Positions 37,760 through 49,401 are shown, counted from the first letter of the stretch. The stretch: DNA of 64,000 bases from Hypericum androsaemum (GCA_963995505.1 OZ023190.1:2870516-2934515); one strand, 5' to 3'. Notes: generated from the sequence alone by a model not told the origin. Program-made: numbers and translations.

Positions 37760-38329
37760 TTTTTTATCAAGCACTCAAACTTCATGGAGTGCTCCAGGAT
37801 TTGGAGCTGTGAAGTTCAACTGTGACGCTTCTTGGTCGAATGCCTCGGATTCGGCAGGGTTGGCTGCGGTTGCTAGGAATCACCTTGGCCTCGTGGTAGA
37901 AGGTCAGACAGACTTGAGGGTAGCTTTATCGCCCTTGGAAGCGGAACTTCTAGCTGTTGAGCTCGCCCTCAATTTGATCAAAGTGAAATATCAAGGCGTT
38001 CAAACTCTCGTGGAGACAGATTGTCTTTTGGCGTACAATTTTGTAAATGACTACTCCTCTTTTGTTTATTGGCAAGTTGAATCGCTTGTTTTTAGACTTA
38101 GGTTGCTTCTTGGTGATTTGCCGAATTGTAGGCTGATATTTACTCCTCGTGAGCTTAACCAGGTTGCGGACTGGTTAAGTAAAAAGTGTAGGCTCGGGTT
38201 TCTTCCTGGGGACTGGAAGATTGTACCTCCCGGAGAGCTCGATGTTCTCTTGTATTCAGACTTTCCTACTTGATGGTTAATATATTTTGGTCGTTGTTTC
38301 TCAAAAAAAAAAATTTTTTTATCAAGCAC
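37760..38329 (+). mobile_element. 5'-truncated LINE insertion with target duplication
   Basis: A 15-bp duplication TTTTTTATCAAGCAC (37760-37774 and 38315-38329) flanks 37775-38313, which ends in an 11-base A-run. A 3' poly-A, 5' truncation and a long T-rich duplication are diagnostic of LINE target-primed integration. Only the C-terminal RNase H-like region and short 3' UTR were inserted. Confidence 0.92.
37776..38273 (+). pseudogene. LINE RNase H-like domain (RVT_3 type) fragment
   Basis: An uninterrupted frame without an ATG start reads WSAPGFGAVKFNCDASWSN, then a PLEAELLAVELAL block, ETDC and ELNQVADWLSKK. These are the D-E-D positions and the downstream ADWLS motif of plant-type RNase H-like domains found at the C-terminus of LINE polyproteins. 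The frame is intact to a TGA at 38271-38273, suggesting a fairly young insertion. It is not expected to be expressed as a protein. Confidence 0.85.
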
Positions 38330-38803
38330 AATGTATTATTAACACATTGGTTAGTGAAACAATTGAACTCAAGTATACAGAAGAACATATACATTAAAAT
38401 TGAGCTTTTCTTTAAAAGTTTGGTGGACATTTACGTTCAAAATCAATTTTATATTAAATAAATAACTGTCTATTTGAGTATTTATTTTATTATCGACGTG
38501 GAAAGCGCAATAAAATTAAGGTTGACGTGATATGAATTATGTGCATTTACTTTTATTATGTTGAGATTCCTGCGGTGTTTAGATTTTGTTTTTAAGTACA
38601 AAAAATTACGCCAACGTATTCTTTTATAAAGTTACGGATTGTTTCTTGACATATTTTTTTAAAAGGTAGCGTGTTTTGTGTCCCTCTTTGTGCTTTCTTT
38701 GTACTTTGTGTGTTGTGCTTCTCGTGGTATCGTGGTTTGCTCATATGTGTGTTTCCGCTTGCGTTGTTTGGGTCCACGGGAAGTGGGTAATTTCTCCAAC
38801 AAC

Positions 38804-38815
38804 TGGTATCAGAGC
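38804..38815 (+). other. Primer-binding site (initiator tRNA-Met type)
   Basis: TGGTATCAGAGC two bases after the 5' LTR end; this is the standard Ty1-copia primer-binding sequence in plants. Confidence 0.85.
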
Positions 38816-38845
38816 CCGGGTTAGGGCGTGGTGAGAGCAACCACG

Positions 38846-40224
38846 ATGGGTGAAGTGAAATCGCCCGTGGAGATGTTCGATGATATGAAGAAAGAGGAGT
38901 GGAAGCTCCTAGACCAGAAAGTGATGAGTGTGGTGTGCTTGTCCTTGTCTAGGAGTGTGATGACCGAGGAGAGTGCGTTGTATGCGATGAGGAACGCCCA
39001 TGAGAGCATTGGCCTTGTGAGTGCGACGAAAGATGCGAAGTAGCATTGTCGACTTGGTCATGTATGTGAGAAGAGGATGAGGGTGCTTTATTCAAGAGGG
39101 AAGCTACCAAGCTTAAAGACCGTAGAGGTGGGTCTTCGTGAGCTTTGTGATCTTGAGGAGCGGAAAGTGAGCTTTTCAAGAGGTAGCAGTTTTTGAAAAG
39201 ATGACAAGCTTGAATTGGTCCAAGTGAAGGGATGGGCACCGGTGGCATCCTTGGGTGGTTCGTGCTACAAGACCTCCTTTGATGAGAATGGTCATGAGGT
39301 GTGCTTGAGATCGAAAAATGGCGGAGAGTATAAGCTCCAAGAGTTCAAGAAGTACTGTGAAGCGATGAAGAGTCGCAAGGAGAAGACAGTAGCTGGAAAC
39401 CCCGAAGAAGATGGCATCATAGAGAAGATGAACACGACAACCAAGTGAGAGCCATGCGAGTGAAGCGTGGGCTACAATATGAGAAGATGGCATCATTTGT
39501 TCATGTTGATGCAGATGAGAAGAGCAAGCAAGATGTCGAGTCCATGGAGAAGGACGAGGGGAGCGTTGCTAATGATGGGGGTTCTAGTAGTGAGATGGTC
39601 GAGAGAGACATCTCAAACTTGGGTGGGAGCAAAAATGTACTGAATGGCCAGGAGGCCAGTGAGGAGAAGGTGAAACCAAGTTTCCCACCGCCAGTGGTTT
39701 CACAGCAGAGTTCTACGAGTGAAGGTGGTTCATCGCAGGGGTTCTCGCCCGCCAACTACTATCTCTCATCGATAGAAGGTTGTGAGCCAGGAGATTCTGC
39801 AGAGGCGCAGCGGAGTGAGCTTGTGACCAATAGGATGCTTGCAAAAAGTGAGAAGATGGAGTCGTTGAGTGCCAACGAGACTTGGAGACTAGTCAAACTC
39901 TATAGTGGCAAGGCATGCATGATCGAGAGGGTTGGTATGGCAAAGGAGAACGAGTATTGCAAGGAGAGAGCTCAGAGGCAGAAGACTCCATGTGCTTTCA
40001 CGGGTGGTCGTGTGGGGTATGCAAAGTGGCGTACAAGACCAGTGATAGCGAATCCAGTAGGAGTTGTGAGAAGGCTTTTGAGAAATCCTAGAAAGCAACA
40101 TGAGAAGACAAAGAAGTGGGTGCCCGTCCACTTGACAAGCTTTATAGAGGAAGGCCGAAGTGCCGATTGGGATGAAGATCTCCTAGTGACGGGTGATGTG
40201 GTTAGTCTCCGGGTGGGAGATTGA
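38846..40224 (+). pseudogene. Broken gag-pol of the decayed copia element
   Basis: Starts as a copia gag N-terminus (MGEVKSPVEMFDDMKKEEWK) and stops at 39041-39043. A frame at 39215-39448 contains a VASLGGSCYKTSFDENGHEV block of the protease-flanking region. A 259-codon frame (39445-40224) ends in sequence recalling the linker before reverse transcriptase, for example ESLSANETWRLVKL. No integrase, YVDD or RNase H survives. Frames are separated by stops and shifts. Confidence 0.72.
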
Positions 40225-40421
40225 CAAGTGTTGAAGATTGTCTAGTGAAGGGTGATTGGTGATGTGGTTAGTCTCCGGGTGGGAGATTGACAAGTGAGGA
40301 TCGCCTAGTGACAGGTGGTTCGTGAAGTGGTGAGTCTCCGGGTGAGAGATTGCCAAGTGAAGAAGACGGTCGCCTAGTAACGGGTGGCTCGTGTGGAGAT
40401 CAGTCTCTAGGTGGGAGATTG
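40185..40421 (+). repeat. Four tandem about 63-70-bp repeats containing the polypurine tract
   Basis: The motif GGGTGGGAGATTG (allowing one mismatch) recurs at 40211, 40277, 40340 and about 40409, each preceded by 'tagtctcc' or a close variant. The last copy immediately precedes the 3' LTR, where it is the presumed polypurine tract. Confidence 0.85.
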
Positions 40422-40606
40422 TTGGGTATGGAACCTGAGTACAAGTGAAGTATTCGGGTGGCTCGAATGAAGAGCTTTGCGGTTGATCGAGGTGGCAATC
40501 GGGTTCGAGTGACGGAGTCGAGTGAAGACAAAGTTGAGGCGAAACACAAGTACACTCGTAACAGGTTGCCGAAACGGTACACGAGAAGTGGGTAATTTTT
40601 CCAACA
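40420..40606 (+). repeat. 3' LTR remnant of the decayed copia element
   Basis: Begins TGTTGGGTATGG directly after the purine tract and ends CCAACA. Only 187 bp long, so internally deleted or unusually short. Confidence 0.65.
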
Positions 40607-43600
40607 GCGTGGAGCCTATATTAATACAAACGAGTTACTATACGAGAAAAAAAATACATAGATAAATAAATGAAGCACCGAACACATAGACAGAGTGGCA
40701 TGGTGGCACCGGTCGAACCGATGGGTGGTCGAAAGGCTACGGGAGCCATCAACCGAAGCAAAGTTAAAGACGCAATCGAGTGGGCATTTGAATGCATACA
40801 AGATAAACGTAAATGAGAGTCAAGGCCGAACGAGTTCAATCAAGACAAGTTTTGCCACCTTCTATTGCAGGAAAGGTATCGAGATCCGAACGAAGCTTAG
40901 ATCAAACCAGGGTCGATCCAAGCAAAAGATCAAACAAACAAGAAAATAAGCTAAAAATATAGCCAAAAAATCCACAAACAGACATGATTCTGGGCAACAG
41001 GGTACAACATCAAACAAAACAACTCAAGAAAGAAAGTAGTACAATCCAAATAAAAGCAAAAACGGACTAGAGGGTTTATCGATGGAGACCAATTCCTCAG
41101 GCCATCACCAAGGGCTAGTGCAGGTCTCGTTCGAACAGAGGTCATGACACTGGTGAACGCGTTGGGGTCAAGCTAGTTTAAGACAGAACGGCAGGGGGTG
41201 GTGGAGATCTCGAAGAGGGCTGCTAACCCGAGCTAGGTCAGACTCAAGCGGACGACTGGAAGCAGACCAGTGAAGATATGCTCGACAGGGACGAGGTGCA
41301 CACCTAGAGGATGGTTAGAATCACTGGAGGACGTCGGAATATGTCGTCACCTGAAAGAGAGGGTGCAAGGCTCAGCTAAGACCTGGAAGGGAAAAGGAGG
41401 GATCTTTGGAGAAGGAAGGGGAAGAGAGGCCGACGGCCAGAAGTTTTTGAAGCTTATTTCACCCTAGGTTTATTCTCACTTTGAGAGAGTTTTAGAAATA
41501 GAAAGAGAAACTCGACCAAAAAAAGAGATAGAAAGAGAAAGATTAATATGGTAAGTTTGAATTTTTCTTGACTTATTATTAGAACAAATATTTTTCGGAA
41601 TGACCATTATCCTCGCAAGATCTTTTGTTTCGTCAAATGTTGTTGATATTAATAACGTGTTCAAAATTTTAAACAACAAATAATATAAAATTTTAAAAAA
41701 TGTAATGCTAATGTCCCTTTTCAACATTATAACGTAATTACCATAGTTTTAAAAAAATGCGTCCCACTTGTGGCCCGATTGGTCGGACCATGAATCATTC
41801 AATAGAGCGACCCATTTGTAGAGGTAAAAAGGGAGTCCGGTTTTTGCACTTAGTTCCCCCAAAAAAGGGTTCGGCCGGAAAAAAAAAACCAGATTCTTCC
41901 AAACTTTCAAACTCAAATCAAACAAAAATATCTCAAAAAAAATCAAACAAAAACAAATAAATTAAACCCTTCACTTTCCTCCCCTCTCCGCCTCTCTTCA
42001 ACACAGAGCACATCCTAAATTCCCAAATCCCACACCCCCCCAAGCCCTAATGTCCTTTGTGTGGAATTCACACATGGCCCAACTGAGGGCAACTCAGATT
42101 CACCTCCCAAGTGAATGGATCATAGACAAATGAGGAGGCAGAGGAAGTGAGGAGGGTATTGGGGTTACATGGGTCATGCTGCACAAGATGTCCGTTGAGG
42201 ACGAGGAGGACGGGAAGACGAGTGAGGAGGCAGAGGAAGGGGAATTACGGATAAGGTCTGTGCCTTTTCAAAACTACTTTTGCCATCCATGCTCCTTAGA
42301 GAAATGTTGGCCTCGGGTCCCTGGCTGACCTAAACAGTATCTTTTTCATTTTTTAGTCATGGAAATGACCAAAATATCCTTATTAAAAAAATTAAAAAAT
42401 CTTCTTCTTCAACCTTTGGAAAACACCAAACTCTCGAGTTAACATCAAGCCTACTGAAAGGAAGGATTTTCACCCCTCCTTGCAATAAAGAGTAAGTAAG
42501 AGATTGTCGTCCCATAAGGACTAAGTTCTAAGCCACAAATACGACTCGACCACTAGTTTAGGACTACAAGTAATAGATTTTTTAATTCCAAACACGAGTT
42601 GGTTACTACAACGACTGAACTAAAAGATGATTTTGACAATAAAGGAAAGAGTGCGCTTGGCAGCAATGACACATAGATAACCAAATGGCCTATGGGATTT
42701 ATTAAGTTCGTGTTACGGTCCGGGTATTTCTAAAGTAACTAATCAATACTTCTGCCATTAATTAGTCTAAATCAATTATTAATTAAGTTTGGTTAAATTA
42801 ATCATACTCCCGCGACTAATTAATCACCTAATCTAACTAATTACTAATTATGACCATCACCCTTTGGACAACTAACCACCTAATGAGATCCCTCATCAAA
42901 AGACAACTAATTAACTAGTTAAATGGTCCATTAATCCTAACCCCTCCCAGTGATTAGTATTAATTATGTTTATAATTAAGGTAATCAAGCAAGATTAAGT
43001 ATTAAACTCATTAACTAGTTCACAAACCTTAGTATTTTAACCCCACTAAACCATAGGCTAAATAGATGCCATCAAGGCACCAAACTCACTAATCAATTAC
43101 TCACACATATCAACTACACAACTAAACACATCCATTAAATAAAGCAAGTAAACTACGAACATAAAAGAGAGAGTTAAAGAAAGCTCAAGATGATCTTCAA
43201 AGCTTCCAAAAGTTCTCCTTCAAGTTCTCTACAAACTCCAACAATGGTGAGCCAAGTTCTCTTCCAAAGAGAAAAGTGAGTGGAGTGGGTAAGTGAGTTT
43301 AGGAAAAATATCTAGGTTCTAAGAGTTGGCTTCCAAGAAAAGCCAAGGAAGCTATTTATACAAAAATTCCTAACTCAAACTAACTAAACTATTCCTAAAG
43401 TTCCAGCCAAGTAAAGCCATGGACAATCCCGAAATGGGCCCAAAATGGTTCATCAAATTCTGCCCGTTTCGGATTGGCAAGTTCTCAGATTTGAAGCTTG
43501 ATTTTGGACACATTTTTTACCCTCTTAGACTCCGAATTTGAAGAAGACCATCAGAGGCAAAGTTGTAGCCACGGATGTCTTATTTCCAGAACCACCTCAT

Positions 43601-44012
43601 TAGTCTCCATCTAACTTTGTATACAAAAGTTATCTTCATTTGAGTTGCTCGAGGTCAGTCTGCCCAATGTCATCGCGGTCCCGATCGTGCACCATTCTTC
43701 ACGGCTGATCCAATCGCCTTTGACATGCTCCAAGGTGCACCAATATCCTCCTCGCATCACCACAAAGTCTCCTAGCAATAAACACGAATGAAACGCAACC
43801 AAAATTGCAATAACTACACTAAAAGAGAGGAAGCACGATAAATGACACAACAATAATATATAACAAACAAAAACACTAGAAATAATAGAAAATCAACACT
43901 AAAATATACATAGATGATCGAGTTTTTTCACACTCATCACCTACCCAAAAAAACTAACACCAATTACAACTTCAAAAAATCTCAAAGGAACACAAATTTG
44001 CTTGGGAGAGTA
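40607..44012. other. Intergenic DNA, probably old repeats
   Basis: About 3.4 kb without a supported gene. The 42660-43880 section has the look of old LTR-like DNA but no matching ends could be established. Short open frames match nothing known to me. Confidence 0.4.
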
Positions 44013-44033
44013 AGAGAGAGAGAGAGAGAGAGA
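44013..44033. repeat. (AG)n microsatellite
   Basis: About ten uninterrupted AG units directly upstream of the ATG at 44035, in the position of a 5' UTR of the relic described next. Confidence 0.9.
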
Positions 44034-44034
44034 A

Positions 44035-44177
44035 TGAGGATGACATCGTTGGTGGTTTTGTTAGCTTCGAAGCCCCTTGGGTTCTGCCTTCCTAACCCAC
44101 AACATGGTCATAGACGACGTCTTCGAGTTAGAGTGTGAGCAGCTGTCGTGGCCTCAGACAAGAGCTAGGTGACGGCG
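44035..44177 (+). pseudogene. Relic of a possibly plastid-targeted protein gene, 5' part
   Basis: The frame MRMTSLVVLLASKPLGFCLP followed by Arg-rich residues resembles a chloroplast transit peptide. If the mobile elements at 44178-46728 are removed, the same frame continues past 46729 as TSKLKNPQIGFRDPIVSNGK and then PAERLVVAPAYEADTKATH to about 46890. Two in-frame stops lie before the insertion point (near 44136 and 44166). I do not recognise the family. It is a dead gene split by nested transposons. Confidence 0.45.
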
Positions 44178-45156
44178 ACTTCGAAGTAGGAATGACAATG
44201 AGTAGGATCCGGGTAGGATTTATATGAATCAGATCCTTGTCCTCTTTTTCAAGAGTGGACCCAAATTCTTGCCCCTAACCTCTTTTAAAAAGAGGGTTCG
44301 GACAGGATCATGGTCGATCCGCGGGTCCATAGTTTTTAAAAATAATATCTTTCAAAAATTGAATGAAATATCTTGCGTATCCAATCTATTGATGATATCA
44401 TTATAATTATTTAAAACACTAAAAATTGAAATGTAATTTTTTAACTTATATGCAAATAGATAAACTTCCCTAAAGAATTAAAAATAAGCAATAGACTTGA
44501 TACATGAAAAATGTACGTTTAAGCAAATAGAAAATTAAGTTAGCTCTAAATTGAAGGAAAAAAAGAGAAAATAACAATTCACTTTCGTCCATCTAAACCC
44601 TAAATAAATAAATCATTTAAGCAAGAATTAACATCATAGATTCACAAAATAACATCTTGAAATAGATATAGTAACTTGAAAGACATAAACAGTACCGAGT
44701 TAATGACCAAGATATTTACAGATGTATAATTCATGTGATTATTTTTATTTTTTTAATCGTTAAAGACTCATATTTCTATACAGTTTAAAGAGACGAGAAC
44801 TTCTTGGGACAAATATTTTAATGGATGAAACAAATAAAATAACGGTTAGGGTTACCGTAAGATAGAGATTAGGGTTTGCGATTCTTTGTGCCGTTTACGT
44901 TAAAACTTAATATATATTGTTTATTTATATAGTCTTTAAAATTGGTAGGATCCGAGTATGATCTCATAGACCTCTATCTATACTCTTATCTTCTCAAAAA
45001 TAAGGATCTGGGCAGGATCCGGGTCTAGACCAGGTAAAAGTCAATAGGTATTTGATCCTTCAAGTTTAGATCTGAGTAGACCCTCAGGATAAAAGTAAAA
45101 TTGTCATCCTGTTGGAGCTTGAAATATGCCGGGATTAAGATACGATTTTTCATGAT

Positions 45157-45514
45157 CGGACCAACAAGGCTTCAGTCCCAAGTCGGACCAACAAGGCTTC
45201 GGTCCCAAATTAGCCCAACAAGGCTTCGGTCCCAAGTCGGACCAACGAGGCTTCGGTCCCAAGTCAGACTGGTAAGGCATCGGTCACAAGTCGGATTGAT
45301 AAAGCTTTGGTTCTAAGCCAGACCGACGAGGCTTTCGGTTCCAAGTCGGATCAACAAGGCTTCGGTCGCAAGCCAGACCGACGAGGCTTCGGTTCCAAGC
45401 CTGATCGACGAGGCTTCGGTCATAATCCAAACCAACCTGGCTTCGGTCGCAAGACAGATCGACGAGGCTTCGGTCGCAAGCCAAACCAACAAGGCTTTGG
45501 TTCCAAGCCGGACT
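45157..45514 (+). repeat. Tandem array of 13 about 27-bp units
   Basis: Thirteen occurrences of 'aggcttcggtc' or close variants at about 27-bp spacing, alternating with 'aagtcggaccaacg'-like sequence. Located in U3 of the solo LTR. Open frames in it are repeat artefacts. Confidence 0.9.
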
Positions 45515-45993
45515 AACATCATTACCTTGACTAAGCCAGACCTCATCCATTTTCTTGATACCGACGGCATTGCCTTGGGTCGGTTGGACTGACAGTATTG
45601 CCTTAAGCAAGCCAGACCGAAAACCTCCAATGGGACAACGAGCCCGTTATAAGACCGGTGGCCTATTAAGGGACCTGCAAGCCCATTATAGGTCAAACCA
45701 ACCACCTCTAATGAGACAAGTCAGACCAACTAGTAGGCTCTCTTGTGGCCAGACCGATGGGATGTCCATTCAGGCCGGACCGACAAGGTCTTTGTTTCAA
45801 ACTAGGACAAGGATAACTCTCCACTGAGGCTAGACCGACAAGGATTGTGTTTGGACCAACGCCAATCCCTTATTAGGCCGGACCGATGAGTAGGTTGGAG
45901 CCAGGACAACAACAAGCTTTTGTTGGGCCGGGCCGGACAAGATGTTTCTTCGAGCTGGATCGAAGTAGTTGTACTATTTACCAGCGATATCGG

Positions 45994-46500
45994 GGCCAAG
46001 TTGGCATCATCGATACGACTAAGGTGGTTTGTGTTTCTCATCATGAGCCGAGCCAAGTTGGCATCATCGATATAACAAAAGCGGTTCGGGTTTCTCATTA
46101 TGAGATGAGGCGAAGTTGGTGTCTTCGATATGACAAAGGCGGTTCAGGTTTCTTATCATAAGCCGGAGCCAAGTTGGCATCATCGATATGACTAAGGCAG
46201 TTTGTGTTTCTCATTATGAGCCGGAGCCAAGTTGGTATTGTCAAAGACGGTTTGGGTTTCTCATCATGAGCCGGAGCCAAGTTGGCATTATCAAAGGCGA
46301 TTTGGGTTTTCCATCATGAGTCGGAGCCAAGTTGGCATTGTCTAAGGCATTTTTGGTTTCTCATCATGAGTCGGAAGCCAAGTTGACATTGTCCAAGACA
46401 GTTTCGGTTTCCATCATGAGCTGGAGCCAAGTTGGCATTGTCTAAAGCCGGCTTTGGTTTTCATCATAAGCCGGAGCCAAGCTGGCATCGTTTGAGGTGG
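45994..46500 (+). repeat. Tandem array of 10 about 46-60-bp units
   Basis: Ten occurrences of 'gccaagttggcat' variants, each followed by a diverged 'aaggcggtttgggtttctca' section. Located between the first array and the TATA box of the solo LTR. Confidence 0.88.
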
Positions 46501-46959
46501 TTGGTATCGTCTATATAAGGAGGGCCCGGGCATGACACCAAGGATCATCAATCAACCACACAATCAAGTACTCTATTTTTACTTGTGTCGTTTTCCTTTC
46601 CGAAGTGTAGTTTTAGTTGTCCTTAGAATTTTTTTCACCCATTCTGTTAGACCGACCTTGGGACGATCACTCCGGACCGTCTCGGAAAGTCTTACGTTCT
46701 TGTACCACTTTTTCCACAACACATCCCTACTTCGAAGTTGAAAAATCCCCAAATTGGATTCAGAGATCCTATTGTTTCCAACGGAAAGCGTCATCGTCCG
46801 CTACGGCCAGCTGAGCGACTGGTCGTCGCACCCGCCTACGAGGCCGACACCAAGGCCACACATTGCTCGACCCATCATTCACCGGTTAAGCGAATCTTCT
46901 GGTGAGATTGGGTTCGCTTCCGATAAGGAGAGCACGAATCTGCTGTGGGATTGGGTTCG

Positions 46960-48781
46960 CTTCCGATTGAAGGTCCAGCCGTGGCTGTTCGTCTTCAATT
47001 AATTCGTTTAACGTCTACCTAGGGTTCTTAATGTTGTTGGATTTGAGTAATATGTATTTTAATAAAATAGTTTATTGTTTGATGTTTTAATGTTTGTTGA
47101 GATTAACTGAGATTAATCTGCTGTTCTTTTTTAGTTTCAATGTTTAGTTTCAATCTTCTTGTTCTTGGTATTCTTGTTTATTAAAATTTATCCTGTTTTC
47201 AAAATTTCAAATTCAATATTTATAGTCAAGATATTAACAATAACGGAGCCCTAAACCATCAATTCAACGAAGAGTGGTATGATCCGTTAGGAATCTCAAA
47301 TTATTTAATAAATAATATAACAATCGTGAGTTAATTTATAAGCATGAAAAATTTACATCTTATAATTTTATATTAGATATGAAATTTCTAACTAATATTA
47401 TAGTTGGTTAATCTGGTATTAATTGTTGTGGTAGTAGGACTTATAAAGTATCGACAATTTTCTACAATTTTCTAGTTAAAGGCGTGGGTTATTTGGGTTA
47501 TACACTTGGACCAGGATGACCCACGAATTGAGCCCTAGATTGGCCAGCCGACATTCCGACTTTAATTTAATCTTTTGTTCAATCCCAACTCAATTTCAAA
47601 TCTGGACCCAGATCAAAATCCAAATTTCTCCACCTCAGTGGACCTAAGCACGATTTGGAAATAAATGGGCTTAGGCTTGTTGGGCCGGATTTCACGAACC
47701 GAATGCACCCTCGTTTCTATAGAATTAGTCTCCATTTAAATGATGCCTTTGAAAAATCTTTAACCAATTCCACGTTGTTCCACGTAATGTTCCACAGTTC
47801 ACTGTATCGAGTTTGTTTGTTTGTTGTAGATGAAGATTTTGACATGATATTTAAATGGGTTGATTTTGTGTAAGTTGTTAGTTACATGATTGGAATGTCA
47901 TGATATGTTGGCGAAGTAAAAAATATGAGCAAACTCTACATGATAAATTTTGTTTAAAGAACTGTGTTGAGATTATTTTAAAAAATGTTAAAAATCTACA
48001 AACTCATTATTTTGAAATATTAGGTTGTATATAAAAATTCTGGCACCACTCGTAAAAATTTAACCCGGGAAGCTATTTTTAGGGGGAAATGTTTTCGCCG
48101 GAATCCAACTTCCTTGAGAAAATATTCTCCAGCCAAACAAACATAATTTGTTGAAGAATTGTATCATCAGCGGAAGCATGTTTCGCGATTAATAAATAAA
48201 GCTACACATGATTCCTACAACAGAATCCAATGGTAAAGGATTTTCAGGAACACTAACAAAAACAGTAACATGTTCTGGATATTCTATGGTTTATAACAAT
48301 CAATCAACTAACACATGTTAATAGATTTAGAATCACTTAAAAAATCATAAATTAAAATTTTAAGAATACAAAATATACTATTGTGCGAAGCACATTTTCA
48401 AATAGCATCCATCGATGTTAAATGTAGAAAAAAATTAGTAACGTGTCCTCCTTTTTCAGCTAGATCAATACCAGTAGTGCTCATCAAAAGCACAACCACT
48501 TTAGTTAATTCCTTTATAATAACCAAAAAAATCATATAACTTCTAAAATGACCCCTAAAAATATATATATAACGTCTAAAAAGTTGTGGGGTAGGGGAAG
48601 TGAGGTGGTGGTTCTAAAGTCTAATGGCTTTTGGTGCAGGAAGTTTGCTCGATCTTTTATCCAAGAGGGCACTCGAAAATTCTACACAAGATATGAGTGG
48701 TGTTTGTGTTTGCGTAAAGTTTGACCTCTCTGGTGTATGATTATCTAACATTCACACGGGCAAAAGGCATGCCTGTTTGGA
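46960..48781. other. AT-rich intergenic region
   Basis: No supported gene, RNA or bounded element. Mostly AT-rich with short open frames that match nothing known. Confidence 0.45.
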
Positions 48782-48981
48782 CTTTGCTATATTTTTTTTG
48801 GTAAATAAAATTTAGGCGGGTTGGCCTAAACTCCGAGGCTCTAAACGGCATTGGATTTTGTTCCTCTTCCAAGTAAAGTTTTTTCATTTTCGCAAGAGGT
48901 GAGAATTGACCTATCGACCCCTGGGAAACAAGGCAAGAGCTGTTACCATGCTACCCACCTTGCGTTTGTCTTTGCTATATT
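48782..48981 (-). mobile_element. tRNA-derived SINE with target duplication
   Basis: A 12-bp duplication CTTTGCTATATT (48782-48793 and 48970-48981) flanks a 176-bp minus-strand element. Read on the minus strand it has an A-box-like TAGCATGGTAA, a B-box-like GGTCAATTC, and ends in an A-run (48794-48798 on plus). This is the structure of plant tRNA-derived SINEs. The internal pol III promoter is slightly degenerate. Confidence 0.85.
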
Positions 48982-49401
48982 GGATTGGAGCTGTTTGACA
49001 TTGGTCTCGTGATGATATTCCATCAAATTATGGCGATCTTCGGATAAAGTTGAGTCGTGATTTAATCACTATGACTTCTAAATAAGGATTAAGTGCCTTT
49101 TAATGTTGTGTGTTGTAGGTAATCTTTACAAAACATCTGGAAATTTTCACATAAAATATCTCGAGTTATGATATGTTGGTCAGTATGATACTGGTTTCTT
49201 AAAACTTTTTACAATTAGGAAAAAATTGGAAATAGTTTAAAAAATTTTTGAAGTGAAAACGGTTTGGTATTGACCTATGTATCAATATTTTTTTATCAAA
49301 ATTTTAAAATCAGTACCTTCCATAATTAACAATAATAGTCTAATCCTTATCATAAACAATGATATGTAATTTAAATCGCAGCAGCCGAAAGAGAAAAATT
49401 G

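Larger units (their letters stand above)
38620..40606 (+). mobile_element. Decayed Ty1-copia element
   Basis: The 5' LTR ends at 38801 (GTGGGTAATTTCTCCAACA) and is followed by a primer-binding site TGGTATCAGAGC at 38804-38815. The 3' LTR remnant spans 40420-40606 (TGTTGGG...TTTTTCCAACA). The two LTRs share only their last about 27 bp by eye: one lacks U3 and the other lacks R/U5, or one has a large internal deletion. The 5' LTR left boundary is therefore uncertain. The coding region is a chain of broken gag-pol fragments. Confidence 0.75.
45105..46726. mobile_element. Solo LTR nested in the MITE
   Basis: A 5-bp duplication CATCC (45105-45109 and 46722-46726) flanks 45110-46721 (1612 bp), which begins TGTTGGAG and ends CACAACA. 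No internal retroelement region is present, so it is a solo LTR. A TATATAAG box at 46512-46519 lies about 200 bp before the 3' end, so the LTR is on the plus strand. The upstream U3 is made mostly of two tandem-repeat arrays. Confidence 0.88.
44178..46738. mobile_element. Mutator-like MITE split by a solo LTR
   Basis: A 10-bp duplication ACTTCGAAGT (44178-44187 and 46729-46738) flanks ends AGGAATGACAAT and, inverted from the right, AGGGATGACAAT. The right terminus is recognised only after removing the solo LTR at 45110-46721 together with one CATCC copy. Without that insertion the element is about 924 bp. Long, diverged inverted arms with repeated 'ggatcc' motifs are present. A 9-10-bp duplication points to the Mutator superfamily. 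No transposase. Confidence 0.82.

Noticed and set aside
39445..40224. 259-codon open frame as an independent gene
   Set aside because: It lies between copia LTR remnants and contains retroelement linker segments; treated as decayed pol.
42660..43880. Possible LTR or solo LTR
   Set aside because: General look of LTR DNA, but I could not find matching TG...CA ends or a target duplication.
45101..45705. Repetitive frames in three phases across the 27-bp array
   Set aside because: A 27-bp unit is a multiple of three, so any stop-free frame stays open; no gene evidence.
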